Source: a virus
Length of the DNA: 27,656 nucleotides
Virus record (IMG/VR): IMGVR_UViG_3300020438_000218
Span: 1-27,656 of that record
Strand: one strand, 5' to 3'
The notes below the pieces were generated by a model that saw only the letters and a program-made list of their open reading frames with translations, was not told the DNA's origin and did not search any database. Made by a program: the position numbers and the translations under genes. Below are positions 22,119 to 27,656 of this stretch, piece by piece. The first letter of the stretch is position 1. Every line of letters begins with the position of its first letter.

Positions 22119-22520
22119 ATGGCCAACGCTCATTTTTACGTCACTCGACGAGCTGCTGATGCGCTTGGTGTGACTGTCATCACCACATTGCAGCATTGCG
22201 TGTTGGTCAGAACTGATCGCGGACCTCGCTTCATGGGTCGCAGTAAGTTTGACCAGTGGGAAGTAGCGCAGCGCTTGAATCGCGCTCGGCATTGCTCCGT
22301 CAGGATAGTCAGGACAAATGCCTGGGAAGTTGAAGATCCCAGCACCAAGAGTGGGCTGCACACTGTCACATGCACTGGAGCGCATTCGGCTGGCATTGAT
22401 GGCAGATGGCAATGCACCTGCACTGATGCACACTTCATGATCGAACGAGGCCAGACGCCATGTTGCAAGCATGTGCTGGCTGCTCAAGAAGCTTGTTCAA
22501 CAGTTTGTGCAACAAGATGA
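22119..22520 (+). CDS. SWIM zinc-finger protein, 133 aa
   Basis: The C-terminal part contains RWQCTCTDAHFMIERGQ followed by TPCCKHVLAAQ, which gives the SWIM pattern C-x-C ... C-x-H (zinc ligands in WQCTC and in CKH). SWIM fingers bind DNA or proteins. The N-terminal region (HFYVTRRAADALGVTVIT, LQHCVLVRTDRG) is alpha/beta and unassigned. The start may be 22080 (146 aa) or 22119; the second gives a natural MANAHFYVTRRAADALG opening. In bacterial genomes SWIM proteins occur beside MoxR ATPases and VWA proteins (for example the E. coli yeh genes), and a MoxR-like gene lies 0.5 kb downstream here. It overlaps the next gene by ATGA. Confidence 0.75.
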   Translation: MANAHFYVTRRAADALGVTVITTLQHCVLVRTDRGPRFMGRSKFDQWEVAQRLNRARHCSVRIVRTNAWEVEDPSTKSGLHTVTCTGAHSAGIDGRWQCTCTDAHFMIERGQTPCCKHVLAAQEACSTVCATR

Positions 22521-22822
22521 AAAGGAAAACCCCTCGGCGTAGAGCAGGTGCGTTTGATCGCTTCCTGTCGTTTCAAGTGGACAGTGAAGGCAGTCGAGTG
22601 CTTTCTCGCGATCCCATTTCAGTGCATGACGAAATTGAATATATACGTGAACAAAACGAACGAGCCAATCGGGCTCGCGTTGTCCGCATGGAACGTGAGC
22701 TGGTGCGTCAAAAGTTGCGTGAGCAGCAAGTGCTTGCAAAGGCTGCGCTAGATGCTGAATACAGACGCATGATTACAGAAGCCATGCAACAAGGATTCTT
22801 GGCTAACGAAGAACCCTCCTAG
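22517..22822 (+). CDS. basic coiled-coil protein, 101 aa
   Basis: The ATG at 22517 overlaps the SWIM gene stop (ATGA). The N-terminus is strongly basic (MKRKTPRRRAGAFDRFL). From about residue 38 it is a long helix with many Arg and Glu (HDEIEYIREQNERANRARVV, ERELVRQKLREQQVLAKAAL), ending EAMQQGFLANEEPS. It may bind nucleic acid or act as an adaptor between the SWIM and ATPase proteins, but no family is recognised. Confidence 0.62.
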   Translation: MKRKTPRRRAGAFDRFLSFQVDSEGSRVLSRDPISVHDEIEYIREQNERANRARVVRMERELVRQKLREQQVLAKAALDAEYRRMITEAMQQGFLANEEPS

Positions 22823-22826
22823 CCCT

Positions 22827-22862
22827 CCGCAGCGTCCGCAGCGTCCGCAGCGTCCGCAGCGT
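22827..22862 (+). repeat. four tandem copies of the 9-bp unit CCGCAGCGT
   Basis: Four perfect back-to-back copies follow the stop at 22822 and precede the MoxR promoter region. It is a GC-rich microsatellite in non-coding DNA. Confidence 0.9.
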
Positions 22863-22936
22863 CGAACGAAATTAAAGCCTGCCAGGTGGTGAAAGCAGCC
22901 GCCTAAACAACTGTCACAACCTTGTCAAAAAAAACC

Positions 22937-22966
22937 TTGACAGGGCTTTCTGGCCTCCTGTACCTT
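22937..22966 (+). promoter_or_regulatory. promoter candidate upstream of MoxR gene (TTGACAGGGC element)
   Basis: TTGACA (22937-22942) with TACCTT (22961-22966) 18 bases later; the -10 keeps the key T, A and final T. CTTGACAGGGC recurs at 24306 and 25510. Confidence 0.35.
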
Positions 22967-23020
22967 TCATGGTGTCGAGGTCAGCGATGGCCGCGACGGG
23001 TACAAATCTCCAGCAATCTC

Positions 23021-24277
23021 ATGACAGTCTCCCACTTCCCCCTCATCCAAAACCTCCTGACAGAGGCCCTGCACAGCCGCAACGACAACGGCGACATGCC
23101 TGATGGTGCCGGTGCTGTCAGCAGCATGAGCGGTGAACTTCGCACTGCAGCTCGCAGACTCGCCAAGGAACTGGGCTTTGATAGCGCCACTGTCGGCAGC
23201 AGCGTCCTCAAGAGCATCCTCGCCTGTGGCGCTCAGCACGGCCCCTCCATGATGGTTGAGCGCTACGCACAAGGCTTCAGCGGCGTCGAAGAAGCTGTCG
23301 AAGAGGCTCCTCAAAGACATCTTGCTGTGCTGCCAGAGCGTGAAGCTGAGCAGCCTTCTGTTCAAGCTGCTGTTTCTGCAGGCAAGCAAGCCGTCATTCA
23401 GCAGATGCAAGAGCTGATGGCTCAAGCCCTGGCTCCTGACAACACTGCCTCCGGCATCACTGAGAAGGAGGTCATAGCCCTGATCGAAACCTACGCTCAC
23501 AAGCCTGCTGAGAAGCACATCATTGTTTCCTTGCCTGGTGGTAAGCGTGACATGGGCGAGAAGCTGGTCCATGAGCAGTTTGATTCAGTACTCAAGGCAG
23601 TAGCTGCTGACGTGGCTGTCATGCTCGTTGGCCCTGCCGGTTCCGGCAAGACCACCTTGTGTGAGCAGGTGGCTGAAGCTCTCGACCTTCGCTTCTACTT
23701 CACAGGTGCTGTCGCCTCTGAATACAAGCTGAGTGGCTTTGTCGATGCTCAAGGCCGTGTGGTCAGCACTGCTTTCAGGGATGCCTACACCAACGGTGGC
23801 TTGTTCTTGTTCGACGAGGTGGACGCTTCCATGCCCCAGGCGATCATGGCCTTCAACGCTGCCCTGGCAAACGGCCACTGCGACTTCCCTGGTGACACTG
23901 AGCCCACCAAGCGCCACCCTGACTTCAGAGTGATCGCTGCTGCCAACACCTTCGGTCGTGGCGCTGATCGTCAGTACGTTGGGCGCAACCAGCTCGATGC
24001 CGCTTCCCTGGACCGTTTCATCGTTGTCAACATGGACTACGACAACGTCCTGGAGCGAGCCCTGGCTGGCAACCGCGACTGGACCAAGCGTGTGCAGCGC
24101 ATCCGTCGCGAGATCCAGAAGCAGCAGGTTCGCCACATCGTCAGCCCTCGCGCCTCCATCCAAGGTGCCAAGCTGCTGGCTGCTGGCTTCTCTGTTGATG
24201 AGGTGCTTGAGGCAACTGTCTGGAAGGGTCTGGATGTAGACACCAAGAGCCGCATCACTGCCGCCATCAGCGGCTGA
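23021..24277 (+). CDS. MoxR/CobS-like AAA+ ATPase, 418 aa
   Basis: The AAA+ module is complete. Counted from the ATG at 23021 they are: Walker A GPAGSGKTT (204-212), Walker B LFLFDEVD (261-268), sensor-1 AAANTFG (Asn309) and an Arg finger in LDRF (Arg332). The motifs AYTNGGLFLFDEVD and RHPDFRVIAAANTFGRGAD resemble the MoxR/CobS branch, remodelling ATPases that usually work with a VWA-domain partner. The first 170 residues are a helical, Ala/Glu-rich extension with no known domain. The frame is open from a TTG at 22922, but that extension overlaps the promoter region. GC content is clearly higher than in the tail genes. The next gene may encode the partner. Confidence 0.85.
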   Translation: MTVSHFPLIQNLLTEALHSRNDNGDMPDGAGAVSSMSGELRTAARRLAKELGFDSATVGSSVLKSILACGAQHGPSMMVERYAQGFSGVEEAVEEAPQRHLAVLPEREAEQPSVQAAVSAGKQAVIQQMQELMAQALAPDNTASGITEKEVIALIETYAHKPAEKHIIVSLPGGKRDMGEKLVHEQFDSVLKAVAADVAVMLVGPAGSGKTTLCEQVAEALDLRFYFTGAVASEYKLSGFVDAQGRVVSTAFRDAYTNGGLFLFDEVDASMPQAIMAFNAALANGHCDFPGDTEPTKRHPDFRVIAAANTFGRGADRQYVGRNQLDAASLDRFIVVNMDYDNVLERALAGNRDWTKRVQRIRREIQKQQVRHIVSPRASIQGAKLLAAGFSVDEVLEATVWKGLDVDTKSRITAAISG

Positions 24278-24287
24278 CAAGCCGAAG

Positions 24288-24299
24288 TATATATATATA
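24288..24299. repeat. TATATATATATA run after MoxR gene
   Basis: Six TA units lie 11 bases after the stop at 24277. With CTGACA (24274-24279) upstream it could act as a -10 region for the next gene, but spacing is poor. Similar AT runs occur at about 18633 and 25532. Confidence 0.5.
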
Positions 24300-24312
24300 C
24301 CGATTCTTGACA

Positions 24313-24341
24313 GGGCCTTGCCAAACCAGCAAGGCCCGTTT
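24313..24341 (+). terminator. hairpin after MoxR gene, probable terminator
   Basis: GGGCCTTG (24313-24320) and CAAGGCCC (24330-24337) form a perfect 8-bp GC-rich stem with a 9-base loop, followed by GTTT. It starts directly after a TTGACA. It may attenuate transcription between the MoxR and VWA-like genes. Confidence 0.6.
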
Positions 24342-24397
24342 ACCTTTGCATTGTTCCTGGAGACAGGGGCAAATGCTTCTCTTCTTTGGTTTCAACC

Positions 24398-25324
24398 ATG
24401 ACAACCACGTATTCAGAACCAGTTCATCAGCGCATCGAGCAGTCTCGCGGCAGCGGTCGCAGTCGTTCCATAACCCATCGCTACTGGTTCGATGGCTTAA
24501 TGCAGGTCACTGCCTGGGCTGGCGACTTGGACGCCAAGCGTTGGTCCATGCAATCCAGCCACACTGAAGGCACCGAGCGAAAGCGTTTCGCTGGCACTAA
24601 GTCCTTCCCTGAAGCTGCCAAGCTTGTCAACAAAGGCTGGAAAAAGGGTCGCTCCCAGTTGGTTTCTCAAGTCGAGACTCTTGCTCTTAAAAAAGATCTA
24701 GTGTCGGCTCCATCTTTTCTCTACGACGTTGCAGGTGCTCGCCCTGAAGTGCCTCTGGCCGTAGCTGGTGATCCTTGCTGTATGTGGGATGTCAATCCTG
24801 TCATGGAGAGCAAGGCTCCCACTTATCGCTTGTTTATCAATATATCTGCCGCTGCAAAATGGGAGGCAAATCAACTAATGAACTGGGGCGCCTGCATCCT
24901 GAGCGTTGTAGACAGCCTGGAGGCTCAAGGGGATTGCAGCATTGAAATCAATATTTGTCAGGCCAATACTGACGGCAAAGGACTTAACAGTGAGTTCATC
25001 ATTCGCCTCAAAGATGCCGGTCAGCACTTGGATTTTGATGTAATGGCTTTCGCCATTGCTCACCCTTCAATGCTCAGACGAGTGATGTTCGGCTGCATGG
25101 AACGGGTGGTGGCTGACGATGCAGAAGATCGCATGGGTTACGGGTATGGCCGGCCTGCTGAGCTGGATCTTGACGTACTGGGCGGGGATCTCTACATCCC
25201 AGGCATTGGCAATTGCGGCATTCCTCAACGTGCTTTCAATGGATCCATTGAAGATCTGTTCCCCAGAGTGATGGATGGCTTCAAGCGCCTGATGGATGGT
25301 CGTTCGTTTTCAGGAGACTCATGA
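24398..25324 (+). CDS. MoxR partner candidate with possible degenerate VWA-like domain, 308 aa
   Basis: The ATG at 24398 is four codons after a TTG (24386) and is the likely start. Residues 1-105 are polar and Ser/Arg-rich. The segment DVAGARPEVPLAVAGDPCCMW leads into YRLFINISAAAKWEANQLMN, a strand followed by a helix, then CSIEINI, FIIRLKDAGQHLDFDVMAFA and HPSMLRRVMFG. This alternation looks like a Rossmann-type VWA fold in which the metal site DxSxS is replaced by NISAA, so metal binding may be lost. Phage proteins of this pattern are unassigned. Its location after a MoxR ATPase supports a partner role. The fold is an inference. The stop overlaps the next ATG (ATGA). Confidence 0.65.
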   Translation: MTTTYSEPVHQRIEQSRGSGRSRSITHRYWFDGLMQVTAWAGDLDAKRWSMQSSHTEGTERKRFAGTKSFPEAAKLVNKGWKKGRSQLVSQVETLALKKDLVSAPSFLYDVAGARPEVPLAVAGDPCCMWDVNPVMESKAPTYRLFINISAAAKWEANQLMNWGACILSVVDSLEAQGDCSIEINICQANTDGKGLNSEFIIRLKDAGQHLDFDVMAFAIAHPSMLRRVMFGCMERVVADDAEDRMGYGYGRPAELDLDVLGGDLYIPGIGNCGIPQRAFNGSIEDLFPRVMDGFKRLMDGRSFSGDS

Positions 25325-25524
25325 GCAAACGAAACCTGCATTCAAGAGCCAGAGCCGCCGTTGAGGTGGCTCAGCGCTATGGCTTCTGCCTGGTCAGATG
25401 CAAGCGGCACCTGGTGTTCAGACATCCTTCTGGTGTCCAGTCCGTCACCTCACTCACAACCAGCGACAGGAGGTCTCTCATGAACTTTGAACACGATCTC
25501 CGTCGCAAGCTTGACAGGGCCTGA
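25321..25524 (+). CDS. HicA-like small basic protein, 67 aa
   Basis: The product (MSKRNLHSRARAAVEVAQRY, then GFCLVRCKRHLVFRHPSGVQ, then LTTSDRRSLMNFEHDLRRKL) resembles the YcfA/HicA fold: a first helix, a 'GF..vR.k.H.vfrhp.G' hairpin and a C-terminal helix. HicA toxins cut mRNA and use a His in the GSH position; here His30 occupies it as KRH. No HicB-like antitoxin is seen next to it. It might be a free-standing RNA-binding protein. It overlaps the VWA-like gene by ATGA. Confidence 0.6.
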   Translation: MSKRNLHSRARAAVEVAQRYGFCLVRCKRHLVFRHPSGVQSVTSLTTSDRRSLMNFEHDLRRKLDRA

Positions 25525-25538
25525 CATTTGCATATATA
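25511..25538 (+). promoter_or_regulatory. strong sigma70-type promoter
   Basis: A perfect TTGACA (25511-25516), a 16-base spacer and TATATA (25533-25538). The -35 lies within the end of the HicA-like gene. It would drive the run of small genes starting at 25587. Confidence 0.6.
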
Positions 25539-25586
25539 TTGCTTTTCGTGGGCCGCGATGTCCCACATCCCTCCTAGTTTTAACCC

Positions 25587-25766
25587 ATGACAAGCTCAAC
25601 TTTTCGTCCATATCAAGTCATCCGTCTTCAGGACGATGGCGAAGGCTTCGATGTGCTGGCTTCTTACAGCACTTATGAAGCTGCTGATGACCGCCTGGAG
25701 CATTGGTGGACTCGTTTTCCACATGCTTGGATCGAAATCAAGCACGGCAACCTTCGTTACGCATGA
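25587..25766 (+). CDS. unknown small protein, 59 aa
   Basis: The ATG at 25587 opens a frame to a TGA at 25766, 48 bases after the predicted -10. The product is MTSSTFRPYQVIRLQDDGEG, then FDVLASYSTYEAADDRLEHW and a strand ending IEIKHGNLRYA. The 'Y.V......g.vlasy.tyeeAd...e.w....p.awieI' pattern is typical of a small alpha/beta phage domain with no known role. The next gene begins inside its stop (ATGA). Confidence 0.62.
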   Translation: MTSSTFRPYQVIRLQDDGEGFDVLASYSTYEAADDRLEHWWTRFPHAWIEIKHGNLRYA

Positions 25767-26044
25767 AAGGCTTCAAGTTTCCCGCCACCTACGCAGATCT
25801 TGATGCTGCGCCCTGGTGCCTGGGCTACACCCGCCTCACTCGTGATTCCGATTCAGGCTGGAGCATGGGCACTTTCATTTATGTGAAATCCAAATGGCTT
25901 CCGCATAATCCAGTTGGCCGAATCGCCGAAATTCGCGGTGACACTCTTTCCGAAGCTTTGCTCAATCTTCGCGAACTTTGGGACAACCGCATGGTTCCAC
26001 CTGCAACAACAGACAATGACCGAAGTCCGTCAAGTATTGATTGA
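25763..26044 (+). CDS. unknown protein, 93 aa
   Basis: The ATG at 25763 overlaps the previous stop, which decides the start over an earlier in-frame codon at 25703. The product starts MKGFKFPATYADLDAAPWCL, contains aromatic strands (SGWSMGTFIYVKSKWLP) and a helix (LSEALLNLRELWDNRMV). No motif is recognised. It belongs to a coupled row of small genes that also includes those at 26016 and 26201. Confidence 0.65.
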   Translation: MKGFKFPATYADLDAAPWCLGYTRLTRDSDSGWSMGTFIYVKSKWLPHNPVGRIAEIRGDTLSEALLNLRELWDNRMVPPATTDNDRSPSSID

Positions 26045-26204
26045 AGCAGTGTCAAAAAAAGGCACTGCTCGCATTGGCCTTGATCCTGTTATCGCCATCA
26101 TCGAGCAAGATAAAGGCCAGCGCTGTTTTGTTGTTTTTCCAGGGCGAAATCAATGCCGCTGGATCTTCAAAGAAAATGACCCCAATTTCCGCATTATCAA
26201 ATGA
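26016..26204 (+). CDS. unknown small protein, 62 aa
   Basis: The ATG at 26016 overlaps the upstream gene by 29 bases. The product is MTEVRQVLIEAVSKKGTARI, then GLDPVIAIIEQDKGQRCFVV and a C-terminal strand (CRWIFKENDPNFRIIK). It looks like a compact alpha/beta domain. The frame is open from 25914, but that longer form would sit almost wholly inside the previous gene. Function unknown. Confidence 0.6.
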   Translation: MTEVRQVLIEAVSKKGTARIGLDPVIAIIEQDKGQRCFVVFPGRNQCRWIFKENDPNFRIIK

Positions 26205-26326
26205 GCTTTAACGACAACTTCATGATTGAGCTGACCCTTCGTCAGCTAATGGCCAAGCATCGCATTTCTCGCTCTGACGCTGTCTTGCTCTATCTCAAAC
26301 AACTCAAAGAAGCTCCTTTACTTTAA
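26201..26326 (+). CDS. unknown helical mini-protein, 41 aa
   Basis: The ATG at 26201 overlaps the previous stop (ATGA). The product is MSFNDNFMIELTLRQLMAKH, then RISRSDAVLLYLKQLKEAPLL, two likely amphipathic helices. It could be a small DNA-binding or regulatory peptide, but no motif proves it. It ends five bases before the next gene. Confidence 0.55.
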   Translation: MSFNDNFMIELTLRQLMAKHRISRSDAVLLYLKQLKEAPLL

Positions 26327-26331
26327 TCATC

Positions 26332-26634
26332 ATGCGCTACGTCACTCACTATCAAGACAACGGACCTTACTTTTCTCCAACGACAGATAAGTGGGAAATT
26401 CATTGCTTGCGTGACCTGCTGTTCCACGTTCGTCGATGCATGGAAGATCACGATGATTACATTGCTGTCTACGATGACGACAGATGCTCAGGCATCTGGA
26501 GTCGTGAGTCTGACATCCAAAGCGATGGTGAAGGCGGCATGGAGCCTGCTGGCGAGTGGTACGAGATGCACCGACCAAATAGCGTCAGCCCTGGCCTCTG
26601 GAACATAATGGAGAAAAGGTGTCGTGCAATGTGA
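26332..26634 (+). CDS. unknown acidic protein, 100 aa
   Basis: The product starts MRYVTHYQDNGPYFSPTTDK and contains HCLRDLLFHVRRCMEDHDDY, IAVYDDDRCSGIWSRESD and a Gly/Glu-rich stretch (DGEGGMEPAGEWYEMHR). It has four Cys without a finger spacing. No family is recognised. It overlaps the next gene. Confidence 0.6.
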   Translation: MRYVTHYQDNGPYFSPTTDKWEIHCLRDLLFHVRRCMEDHDDYIAVYDDDRCSGIWSRESDIQSDGEGGMEPAGEWYEMHRPNSVSPGLWNIMEKRCRAM

Positions 26635-27167
26635 ACTTTTACAGACTTGGAAAAGTTGAAGAGATGCCAGGGTTCAGCCCTGGCTCTTTTATTACGAGCT
26701 ACGGAGAGACAATCGACAATGAGTTCAAAGGCATTAAGTACTGCAACGCTTTTGTTTCATTTTCAAATACATACAGTGATTTCGTGTCTTTGGATGCATT
26801 TAAAAATGCACGAAAAACAGTGATGACGATCAACAGGGAAATACCCCCGCACACGGATAGTGGCGTCCAATGTGTGATCAACATCTACACGCGAACCAGC
26901 AATTGTCTCACGCAGTTTTATGACATTGTGGGCGAGCCTGATGGGTTTCAAATAGAGAATCAGACTGACGGACAGATTTTTGATCTCGACGCCCTGGTGC
27001 CTGCCGACAGTTTTGTGGCTGAAGTTGGCGATGTGATCCTGCTGAATGTCAAAGCGCCACATTCTGTCAAACCTCTGACAAGTGCCCCGGTGGATCGTGA
27101 GGCACTTTGTTTCCAGAGCAGGGCGCTGTCCTTCCATCAAGTGCTTGCATTGCTTCAAAAGGGATAG
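26619..27167 (+). CDS. 2OG-Fe(II) oxygenase-like protein, 182 aa (GTG start)
   Basis: The double-stranded beta-helix iron motif is visible: PPHTDSG gives His78 and Asp80, and KAPHSVKPL gives His148, the third iron ligand. Arg160 in VDREALCFQ could bind 2-oxoglutarate. Such dioxygenases hydroxylate proteins, nucleobases or small molecules and are common in cyanophages with substrate unknown. GGAGA (26610-26614) precedes the GTG at 26619; a second GTG at 26631 overlaps the upstream stop and could be used instead. A strong hairpin follows the stop. Iron-binding residues are seen; the activity is inferred. Confidence 0.75.
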   Translation: MSCNVNFYRLGKVEEMPGFSPGSFITSYGETIDNEFKGIKYCNAFVSFSNTYSDFVSLDAFKNARKTVMTINREIPPHTDSGVQCVINIYTRTSNCLTQFYDIVGEPDGFQIENQTDGQIFDLDALVPADSFVAEVGDVILLNVKAPHSVKPLTSAPVDREALCFQSRALSFHQVLALLQKG

Positions 27168-27173
27168 CTGAAA

Positions 27174-27204
27174 GGCCGCTCCGCCCCCAAAGGCGGAGCA
27201 GGCC
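27174..27204 (+). terminator. strong GC-rich hairpin after the oxygenase gene
   Basis: GGCCGCTCCGCC pairs with GGCGGAGC-A-GGCC around the loop CCCAAA, a 12-bp stem with one bulged A. No T run follows, so it may protect the mRNA end rather than terminate. Confidence 0.6.
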
Positions 27205-27218
27205 AATTCACTGTCTTC

Positions 27219-27227
27219 TGTTAAAAT
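27219..27227 (+). promoter_or_regulatory. extended -10 promoter before hli
   Basis: TGT-TAAAAT fits an extended -10 (TGnTAtaaT) with TAAAAT at 27222-27227, 26 bases before the hli ATG. No -35 match is evident; the position lies next to the hairpin at 27174-27204. Confidence 0.4.
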
Positions 27228-27253
27228 CTTTAAACTGCTTGCATGTTGTTCAA

Positions 27254-27394
27254 ATGTCTGACTCTCCTAAATTCGGTTTTGTTGCTTTCGCTGAAGCTTG
27301 GAACGGTCGCCTTGCGATGATGGGCTTCGTCATCGGAATTGGCACTGAGCTGCTCACTGGGCAGGGTATCCTGGCTCAGCTTGGCATTGGCTGA
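27254..27394 (+). CDS. hli: high-light-inducible protein (Hli), 46 aa
   Basis: The product MSDSPKFGFVAFAEAWNGRL, then AMMGFVIGIGTELLTGQG and ILAQLGIG, carries the chlorophyll-binding ELIP/Hlip motif AE.WNGR.AMmGF within one membrane helix. Hli proteins sit in the thylakoid membrane, bind chlorophyll and carotenoid, and help keep photosystem II working under stress. Cyanophages carry them to sustain energy supply during infection. The upstream open frame from 27107 overlaps the oxygenase gene and is not part of the protein. It has its own promoter-like sequence and is the last gene before the terminal repeats. Confidence 0.9.
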   Translation: MSDSPKFGFVAFAEAWNGRLAMMGFVIGIGTELLTGQGILAQLGIG

Positions 27395-27400
27395 TCAGAC

Positions 27401-27515
27401 CCGGCTGGAGGCGTATTTTGGAACCGGCTGGAGGCGTATCTAAGATCCGGCTGGGGTTGTATTTTGGATCCGGCTAGGGTCGTATTAAGGGTCCGGCTAG
27501 GGTCGTATTAATCAT
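27401..27515 (+). repeat. five 23-bp direct repeats (CCGGCT...GTATT type)
   Basis: CCGGCT starts at 27401, 27424, 27447, 27470 and 27493, an exact 23-bp period. Units read roughly CCGGCT(A/G)GGGTCGTATTAAGG with variation in the middle. A related pair lies at 20220 and 20241 (21-bp period). The array follows hli and precedes the palindrome array. Confidence 0.9.
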
Positions 27516-27526
27516 TTTTTACAAAA

Positions 27527-27548
27527 TTGTGTGACATAAAGCACACAA
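27527..27548. repeat. diverged palindrome in register with the 22-bp array
   Basis: TTGTGTG (27527-27533) and CACACAA (27542-27548) are perfect inverted arms around ACATAAAG. The centre (27537.5) is exactly 22 bp before the centre of the first GTATCATTTGATAC, and the central 16 bases match that repeat at 9 of 16 positions. Confidence 0.7.
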
Positions 27549-27551
27549 GCT

Positions 27552-27656
27552 TGTATCATTTGATACACGAGAATGTATCATTTGATACCTGACCTTGTAT
27601 CATTTGATACCTGACTTTGTATCATTTGATACACGAGAATGATGTATCATTTTTTA
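27552..27656. repeat. 22-bp-spaced array of palindromes GTATCA-TT-TGATAC, running off window edge
   Basis: Full copies lie at 27553-27566, 27575-27588, 27597-27610 and 27619-27632, each 22 bp apart; a fifth partial copy starts at 27644. Arms GTATCA and TGATAC are perfect, with spacers ACGAGAAT or CTGACYTT. A dimeric DNA-binding protein is the natural partner. Confidence 0.9.

Noticed and set aside
22967-24280. Two long minus-strand open frames opposite the MoxR gene (201 and 231 aa)
   Set aside because: The plus-strand AAA+ motifs are unambiguous; high GC content makes long antisense frames likely by chance.
27401-27656. CRISPR array
   Set aside because: The repeats are 14-23 bp with 8-base or no spacers, the spacers repeat, and no cas gene is present.

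Overview
The window is part of the genome of a tailed phage that infects marine picocyanobacteria (Synechococcus or Prochlorococcus type). The evidence is a high-light-inducible (Hli) protein gene at 27254, a flavin-dependent thymidylate synthase (thyX), a MazG-type pyrophosphohydrolase, a run of cyanophage-style tail-fibre genes, and dense packing with many ATGA/GTGA stop-start overlaps. No portal, major capsid protein, large terminase, DNA polymerase, integrase or tRNA gene was seen, so the window covers only part of the genome, and the phage family cannot be fixed from it.

Layout. 1-8391 (+): the end of a structural gene, then eleven genes for tail-fibre or other virion proteins, a putative tail assembly chaperone, a membrane-anchored coiled-coil protein and a small basic protein. 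8393-10045 (-): a lysis cassette with a small membrane protein (holin candidate), a two-domain endolysin (glucosaminidase plus C39-like peptidase) and an overlapping gene of unknown function. 10186-10701 (+): an HNH endonuclease. 10688-12255 (-): a coupled operon of two unknown genes, thyX and a DUF3310 gene. 12289-12657 (+): an unknown gene. 12584-16092 (-): a recombination and nucleotide operon with a ribbon-helix-helix-like protein, an unknown gene, a Sak/DUF1071-type annealing protein, a small membrane protein, a Cas4/RecB-like exonuclease, an SSB-like protein, MazG and a PD-(D/E)XK nuclease. 16282-18255 (+): a primase-helicase, divergent from that operon.

18369-20730 (+): small unknown genes and a helix-turn-helix protein that may be the small terminase subunit. 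20739-21574 (-): two unknown genes. 21860-27394 (+): an accessory block with a SWIM zinc-finger protein, a basic coiled-coil protein, a MoxR/CobS-like AAA+ ATPase, a possible degenerate VWA-like partner, a HicA-like protein, five small unknown genes, a 2OG-Fe(II) oxygenase-like protein and Hli. The MoxR part of this block is visibly richer in GC than the tail region.

How it works together. The recombination operon and the primase-helicase would replicate and recombine the phage genome. ThyX, MazG and the DUF3310 protein would adjust nucleotide pools, and Hli would protect photosynthesis during infection. The most unusual features are the SWIM + MoxR + VWA-like cluster and the right end. That end holds five 23-bp direct repeats, which have a two-copy relative at 20220, followed by palindromes spaced every 22 bp. 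This looks like a replication, partition or regulatory locus.
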